In this document: piece after piece, positions 60,301-64,000 of the stretch | How the letters are laid out: the number at the start of each line of letters is the position of its first letter | How positions within the stretch are numbered: the stretch's first letter is position 1 | NCBI GenBank assembly: GCA_033032175.1 | Contig: CM065313.1 | Coordinates: forward strand, 14,981,327-15,045,326 | DNA from: Saturnia japonica | Lineage: Eukaryota; Arthropoda; Insecta; Lepidoptera; Saturniidae | DNA: 64,000 bases | Reading direction: 5' to 3' | Made by a program: the position numbers and the translations under genes | Notes under the pieces: generated by a model | Database searches by the model: none | What the model saw: the letters and a program-made list of their open reading frames with translations, nothing else | What the model was told of the DNA's origin: nothing

Positions 60301-61929
60301 AAATTTTAGGAGAGACAATAACATAATATTTTTACTATACATTAAAATATTAGGTATGCAGGATTACATGTCAAATTTTACCTTACAACCTTTACTTTTA
60401 TACTTCTGCAAAATATCTTCTGTAATTGAATCAAAGTCGCCAGTTATGAGATCAGGTAGTTTAATATTATTCTGATCATCATCTGATAGTTTCTCGAGAA
60501 ATTGGTCCCATTGTACAGTACCTCCATCAATAGTCATTCTTACTGAGGCTATAATAAAATATCCATTGGAAATAATAACAGAAGTGTTTGTGTCAAAAAG
60601 TCAAGTATTATGATGGATTATGACGTCATTAAAAGTATTTAAAGTGTTTCTGTAATTGTTAACAATGCAACATCATTTTTTCTGTAATGGAAGCAATACA
60701 TAATATTATATGTATATGCAAACAACAGCCCATCAGGTATCACTTTTTCTATATGGGTAAGTAACATAGAAAATAACTCAGTCTGTTTTCAATTTTAAAG
60801 TCTCGAAATTATAGTGAGTGATGAAGTGAATAAGCAAAAAGTCTATTTTCAAACTTGTTTCATTTAATATTATTGAGTGAGCAATTCTTTTATATAGTAG
60901 AGTGTTCGCCAAACGTAACGTGAGAACGATCACCAGATTACCCATCAGCGGGAATCCATGAGTTTACCCCAACTCTATCTAGGTGGTCGCTATCGTTTCT
61001 GGATTGTTCTGTGCTTACCATCAGCTACAGTGCCACCACTTTGCGTACTACTATGAAAAAAAAATATGATTGACTTCTTAAAAACAGCTCCAAGGATTTG
61101 GATGAAATTTTGCATTTAGATAATGTTTTACTTTACAAGTTACCTAATAATTTTTTTTTTTTGGTAGACACCAAACAAACCTTACCCCAGATATATAATA
61201 TTATTTATTAATTCGAAAGTAACTCTGTTTATGTGTATGTTTGTTATGTTTTTAGCTTAAACCGCTGACTCAATTTGGATGAATTTTGGTAGAGATAGAT
61301 TGTACCTTGGAGTAGGACACGGGCCACCTATAGTAGGGAAAATAAAACTTGAAGTGGTAACATAGGGCATGAAAGTTTGTACGGAAAAGCTATCATTTCT
61401 CAAATTATGGATATGAAAATTCATATTTACGCATTTGGAAAGAATTCGTTTCGCGTTTTTTGAAAATCATCCCTCAAGCCGGTACCGTAGGAGACGATTT
61501 TAATTATTTTTTTTGACATGTATCTTATAACTCGGGTTAAGATATAAGATACCATTTATCGTGACAAATTTTTTTTTTGTTCACAAGAGCCGAGCCTATG
61601 GCACATCTAATTTCATTTATAAATTAAAACTTATAAAGAATAGATTTATGTATATACTTACCATTATTCCACAACACTTTGAAAAACTCTCGATTTTGTG
61701 TGATGGGGCGGTTCAGTATGAGGACAGCATATTTAGCATTCTTTCTTGACCTTGTAAAAATAATGTCTGACACATCCCACTTCCAGCATTCAATAACTCG
61801 GCAAGAAGATCCACAGTGATTCTGCCAAGTATAAAATTTGTTACCTTTCTCATTGAACAAAATCAAGCTTTGTATACAGGTGTCCCGTAAGGAATTGACC
61901 AACGCTATGATGGTGATAGAGAGTGACAT
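54208..61929 (-). CDS. TPK1: Thiamine pyrophosphokinase, 5 exons
   Basis: Transfers pyrophosphate from ATP to thiamine, making the cofactor thiamine diphosphate in the cytosol. Exons: 61929-61662, 60548-60382, 60272-60186, 58040-57761, 54347-54208; all GT-AG with consistent phases, 313 codons in total. Family landmarks in order: KYAVLILNRPI (first strand), RMTIDGG, LITGDFDSI (Mg/ATP site), TPDQNRTDFTKAL, SGRIDQIL, then WCSLIPVGEMC, TGGLKWN and ELVSTSNTFDG (thiamine-binding C-terminal sandwich), ending LWSMRI. Human TPK1 is 243 residues; the excess is mostly ~50 N-terminal residues of doubtful authenticity, since the only in-frame ATG lies inside a fold-back transposon (61877-62944). A mariner occupies intron 3 and a LINE relic plus a short repeat occupy intron 4. 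An AATAAA lies 58 nt beyond the stop. Confidence 0.93.
54880..56940 (+). mobile_element. Relic LINE: FP-like ORF1 domain and endonuclease fragment
   Basis: Starts MPLKRKPPASPNC at 54889, then charged coiled-coil-like sequence. Further on come VEFSSVIIKE (~55470) and LARDFVKPNGYIFRWTSHVN IYIRDRK (~55630-55710), the signature end of the baculovirus FP-like domain carried by some lepidopteran LINE ORF1 proteins. At 56770-56935 NCLEHVILKT and ESSIIDHLPLLLS match the LINE endonuclease. Many stops and frame changes; dead. It sits in TPK1 intron 4, antisense to the gene. Confidence 0.6.
56624..56643. repeat. (TA)n microsatellite
   Basis: About ten TA units inside the LINE relic in TPK1 intron 4. 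Confidence 0.85.
56940..57425 (-). repeat. Lepidopteran interspersed repeat, family A, reversed copy
   Basis: Starts AAATGCCCGCGCGAATCTTT, then GAAGATAGACGTATTATTCC, CCCGAATTGATTCACCATGA and GTCCCGTCGAAATCGGTCCA. It cuts into the LINE endonuclease relic and lies in TPK1 intron 4. Confidence 0.7.
57761..58040 (-). CDS. TPK1: TPK1 exon 4 (thiamine-binding domain)
   Basis: Encodes LENVFAVGQCSGRIDQILGN...FLLSDDAISWLLGPGDHIII then WCSLIPVGEMCDSITTGGLK and WNI. This matches the C-terminal beta-sandwich of eukaryotic TPK; the family motif is usually TTTGLKWN, here TTGGLKWN. The acceptor is ATTACAG and the donor C|GTAAGT. It ends in phase 1. Confidence 0.95.
58577..59801 (-). mobile_element. Mariner transposon, cecropia-type, copy 2 (decayed), in TPK1 intron 3
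   Basis: Ends TTAGGTCCTTACATATTATG and (other end) TTAGGTCCATACATATGAAA, flanked by TA/TA. The transposase frame 59522-58819 runs from GRPETKVENEELMAIVEADP through KRKLTQKKLLVSVWWTSAGV to HDNARPH, then is frameshifted before the third catalytic Asp (DLAPRDYHF in 58885-58655). The first catalytic Asp is changed (TCYEKW for TCDEKW), and the first helix-turn-helix is largely deleted. It is inserted in the same orientation as TPK1. Confidence 0.93.
60186..60272 (-). CDS. TPK1: TPK1 exon 3 (DQxxTDFTK motif)
   Basis: Encodes TVHTPDQNRTDFTKALIELR then KYIEDNSIE; the DQ..TDFTK signature binds pyrophosphate/Mg in the family. The exon is only 87 nt, phase 0 on both sides. The acceptor is GTTTTAG, 4 nt before an ACAG that would give the wrong frame. 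Confidence 0.93.
60382..60548 (-). CDS. TPK1: TPK1 exon 2 (DGG and GDFDSI motifs)
   Basis: Encodes SVRMTIDGGTVQWDQFLEKL then LPDLITGDFDSITEDILQKY and KSKGCK. DGG and GDFDS are the nucleotide/Mg-binding signatures of the TPK catalytic domain. The acceptor is TTATAG and the donor GTAAAA. It is 167 nt and ends in phase 0. Confidence 0.94.
60900..61330. repeat. Short repeat fragments in TPK1 intron 1
   Basis: 60900-61050 ends GGATTGTTCTGTGCTTACCA, like 22600-22630 and 34195-34215. 61190-61330 carries GTAACTCTGTTTATGTGTAT and TTTGGATGAATTTTGGTAGA, which resembles Lep1-type elements. Confidence 0.45.
61662..61929 (-). CDS. TPK1: TPK1 exon 1 as it can be read here (N-terminus partly transposon-derived)
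   Basis: Frame from ATG 61929 gives MSLSITIIALVNSLRDTC... and ends with the genuine TPK segment WDVSDIIFTRSRKNAKYAVL and LNRPITQNREFFKVLWNN before donor GTAAGT at 61661. The first ~18 codons lie inside the left arm of the fold-back element, whose end is at 61877. No other methionine occurs before the conserved part. The true start could be in an exon right of the window, spliced to an acceptor such as CTTGGCAG just before 61808. It ends in phase 1. Confidence 0.75.
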
Positions 61930-62944
61930 GATCTAATATAAACAATATAATTTATTGTTCTAGGCCTAGTAGTTTTAAAGTTATGATTTTTTAAATGTTA
62001 TGTTGAAATTCTCCTTCTATGAACACAAAATTGAAATTTAATGCTAAAACATGCAAAAAATTATTGACAAAATATGCAATGTGATATTGTAATGAAGCTG
62101 GTGTAAAAAAATTGTATTATAGCCTTGTGGAACTTTTGTTTAAAAACACCTACAGTTCATACCGCATCCAATAAGGTATAATTTTATGGTATAAAGTTAT
62201 TAAAACTTTTTTTTATTCATCATTCAATATTACGGACTATTTTTTCGACGGTAATTAAAATAAAACAAATGTAACATTATTGATGAAAAAGTATATATTG
62301 CGGCTCATTTTATCATAATAAATGCTCAAAATGCCTTGGTTGAAGATGTTGGTTGTGCGTAAGAGTTAGAGGAAGGCATTTTGAGCATTTATTGTAATAA
62401 AATGAGCCGCAATAAATACTTTTTCATCAATAATGTTACATTTGTTTTATTTTAATTGCCATCGAAAAAATTGTTGGTAATATTGAATGATGAATAAAAA
62501 CAAGTTTTAATTACTTTATACCATAGAAATATACATTATTGGATTCGGTATGAACTGTAGATGTTTTTAAACAAAAGTTCCACAAGGCTGTCATACAATT
62601 TTTTACACCCGCTTCATTACAATATCACATTGCATATTTTGTCAATTAATTTTTGCATATGTTTTAGCTTTTATTTTTATGTTATACCCATAATTAAGCA
62701 GGAATAACATTTTCATTATAAAGATACATGTTTTTTTAAATCCCATAAACAAAAAAAAATATTATTTTTATTTTAATTAAAATTTAAATTTTGTGTTCAT
62801 ACAAGGAGAATTTCAACATACCATTAAAAAAAAATCATAACTTTAAAACTGCTAGGCCTAGGACAATAAATTTTAGTGTTTATATTAAGATCATGTCACC
62901 TCTATCACCATCATAGCGTTGGTTCATTCCTTACAGGACACCTG
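61877..62944. mobile_element. Fold-back element with ~450-bp inverted arms, TATA target duplication
   Basis: Left arm 61877-62337 is the reverse complement of right arm ~62373-62944, around a 35-nt loop (GGTTGAAGATGTTGGTTGTG...). The outer ends are CAGGTGTCCCG and GGACACCTG, bordered by TATA on both sides (61873-61876, 62945-62948). Arms differ by scattered substitutions, and the right arm has ~110 nt extra near 62680-62780. No ORF of size. It overlaps the first 18 codons read for TPK1 exon 1. Confidence 0.88.
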
Positions 62945-62969
62945 TATATTACTTTTTTTAAATTATCGA

Positions 62970-63055
62970 ACTGCCTATATATACTATTGGCCTTAAGGGC
63001 CCTGGAACCATTGGAGGCATTGATAGCTTTACCGGGCTTGGGGTGTTACTGGTGT
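62970..63055 (-). repeat. Diverged LINE 3' end fragment
   Basis: ATATATACTATTGGCCTTAA GGGCCCTGGAACC...ACCGGGCTTGGGG matches the family at 44-142 with several changes. Confidence 0.5.
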
Positions 63056-63059
63056 TAAA

Positions 63060-63780
63060 ATATTTGTGTTGAAGTATGAACACATCAAGTGGCATTTTAT
63101 GCAATCATCATTCACGTCATAGATAAATATAGTATACTAGAGATTCACATCTTATGTCTATGTAAGAAGAACAAATGACGATTGAAATAGTATTTTCTAC
63201 ATTTTTGCTCGTTTGCTTTTAATACTTTTGATAAATTTTATTATCATACACACTGTGAAACCTTGCTGTTAAGACTTGTCCTTATGCCATTTAGATTCAT
63301 AGTCAGAAATGTTTACATATTAAACGTTAACAGTTATTTTCATAAGTAATACAAAAATAAATATTCAAAAATTCAGAAATTTTATATTTCACTTTATACA
63401 ATACTCTAGATAATATTCTGATGATAATAATGTCATTTTTATGATTTAGCAGTCAACTGTATGTCTGAAACCAAAAATTAAAAGTTAACTTCATATCATT
63501 ATTAATACTAGCAATCGCCCTAAGCTCGAAATTCAACCTGCGACTTTTTGATCATAGATTATTTTCTGTTTGACATTTGTTTGGGGGGTCTAAGTTCAAT
63601 GGCATGGTTGTCTTAAGATTTGCAGTATTCATTTACTTTATTTAATATATTAGTAACAGATATTATAGATAAATTTTAGCTTTCTGCACTCCTTCGCTAT
63701 ATAAATTTATACCATGCCAAATCTCTGTCTTCCCTGCATGTAATATGCTTAAAATGGTACCAAAAGCTTTTGCTTCATGT
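63060..63780. other. AT-rich spacer without recognised features
   Basis: No open frame or repeat family seen. An upstream TPK1 exon could be hidden here, but I could not identify one. Confidence 0.4.
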
Positions 63781-63800
63781 ATTTATATATATATATATAT

Positions 63801-64000
63801 AAAATGCCTTGGTTGAAGATGTTGGTTGTGCGTAAGAGTTAGAGGAAGGCATTTTGAGCATTTATTGTAATAAAATGAGCCGCAATAAATACTTTTTCAT
63901 CAATAATGTTACATTTGTTTTATTTTAATTGCCATCGAAAAAATTGTTGGTAATATTGAATGATGAATAAAAACAAGTTTTAATTACTTTATACCATAGA
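63801..64000. mobile_element. Partial second copy of the fold-back element (loop and right arm), runs off window
   Basis: 200 nt identical, base for base as far as I can see, to 62328-62527. It starts inside the stem at AAAATGCCTT and is preceded by a (TA)n run (63784-63800). The rest of the arm lies beyond the window. Confidence 0.9.

Overview
This is eukaryotic nuclear DNA, almost certainly from a moth or butterfly (Lepidoptera). It is AT-rich, its genes are split by GT-AG introns, and it is full of GTACCTAC-type motifs, lepidopteran interspersed repeats, cecropia-type mariners and non-LTR retrotransposon relics. Nothing prokaryotic (operon, CRISPR, ribosome-binding site) is present.

Two host genes can be read, both on the minus strand. 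(1) Positions 619-20394 hold thirteen coding exons of the V-type proton ATPase 100/116-kDa subunit a. Start codon and N-terminus are at 20394; the last exon here ends at residue ~805, so the final ~30 codons lie left of the window. Joined exons keep phase everywhere except exon 5 (11979-12154), which is one base short and reads into a stop. A possible non-coding first exon sits at ~40117-40330. (2) Positions 54208-61929 hold five exons of thiamine pyrophosphokinase (TPK1). They are scattered through 7.7 kb and separated by a mariner and LINE debris. The 5' end of the gene is overlapped by a 1.07-kb fold-back (giant inverted-repeat) element, which supplies the only in-frame ATG of exon 1.

The rest is mostly mobile DNA. 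1-300 is a reversed LTR-like sequence with a poly(A) retro-insert, paired with an unfilled copy at 49056-49402. 16995-21500 holds several short lepidopteran repeats and a 161-bp MITE. 22961-24143 and 58577-59801 are two decayed mariners with TA target duplications. 25065-26760 holds LINE relics. 43140-46912 is a nest of a LINE fragment, a decayed BEL/Pao LTR retrotransposon, and a second LINE inserted in the 3' LTR. 47122-48290 holds a GC-rich ORF, a LINE 3' end and an in-frame 45-bp minisatellite. 54880-56940 is a relic LINE with an FP-like ORF1 domain. 61877-62944 plus 63801-64000 is the fold-back element and a partial exact copy. Long AT-rich stretches (27-30 kb, 34.8-40 kb, 41-43 kb, 50.8-53 kb) show no recognisable coding content.

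The two host genes are housekeeping genes with no evident functional link. The most unusual observations are the fold-back insertion at the TPK1 start, the single-base frameshift in the V-ATPase gene and the codon-preserving minisatellite. I found no convincing new biological system.
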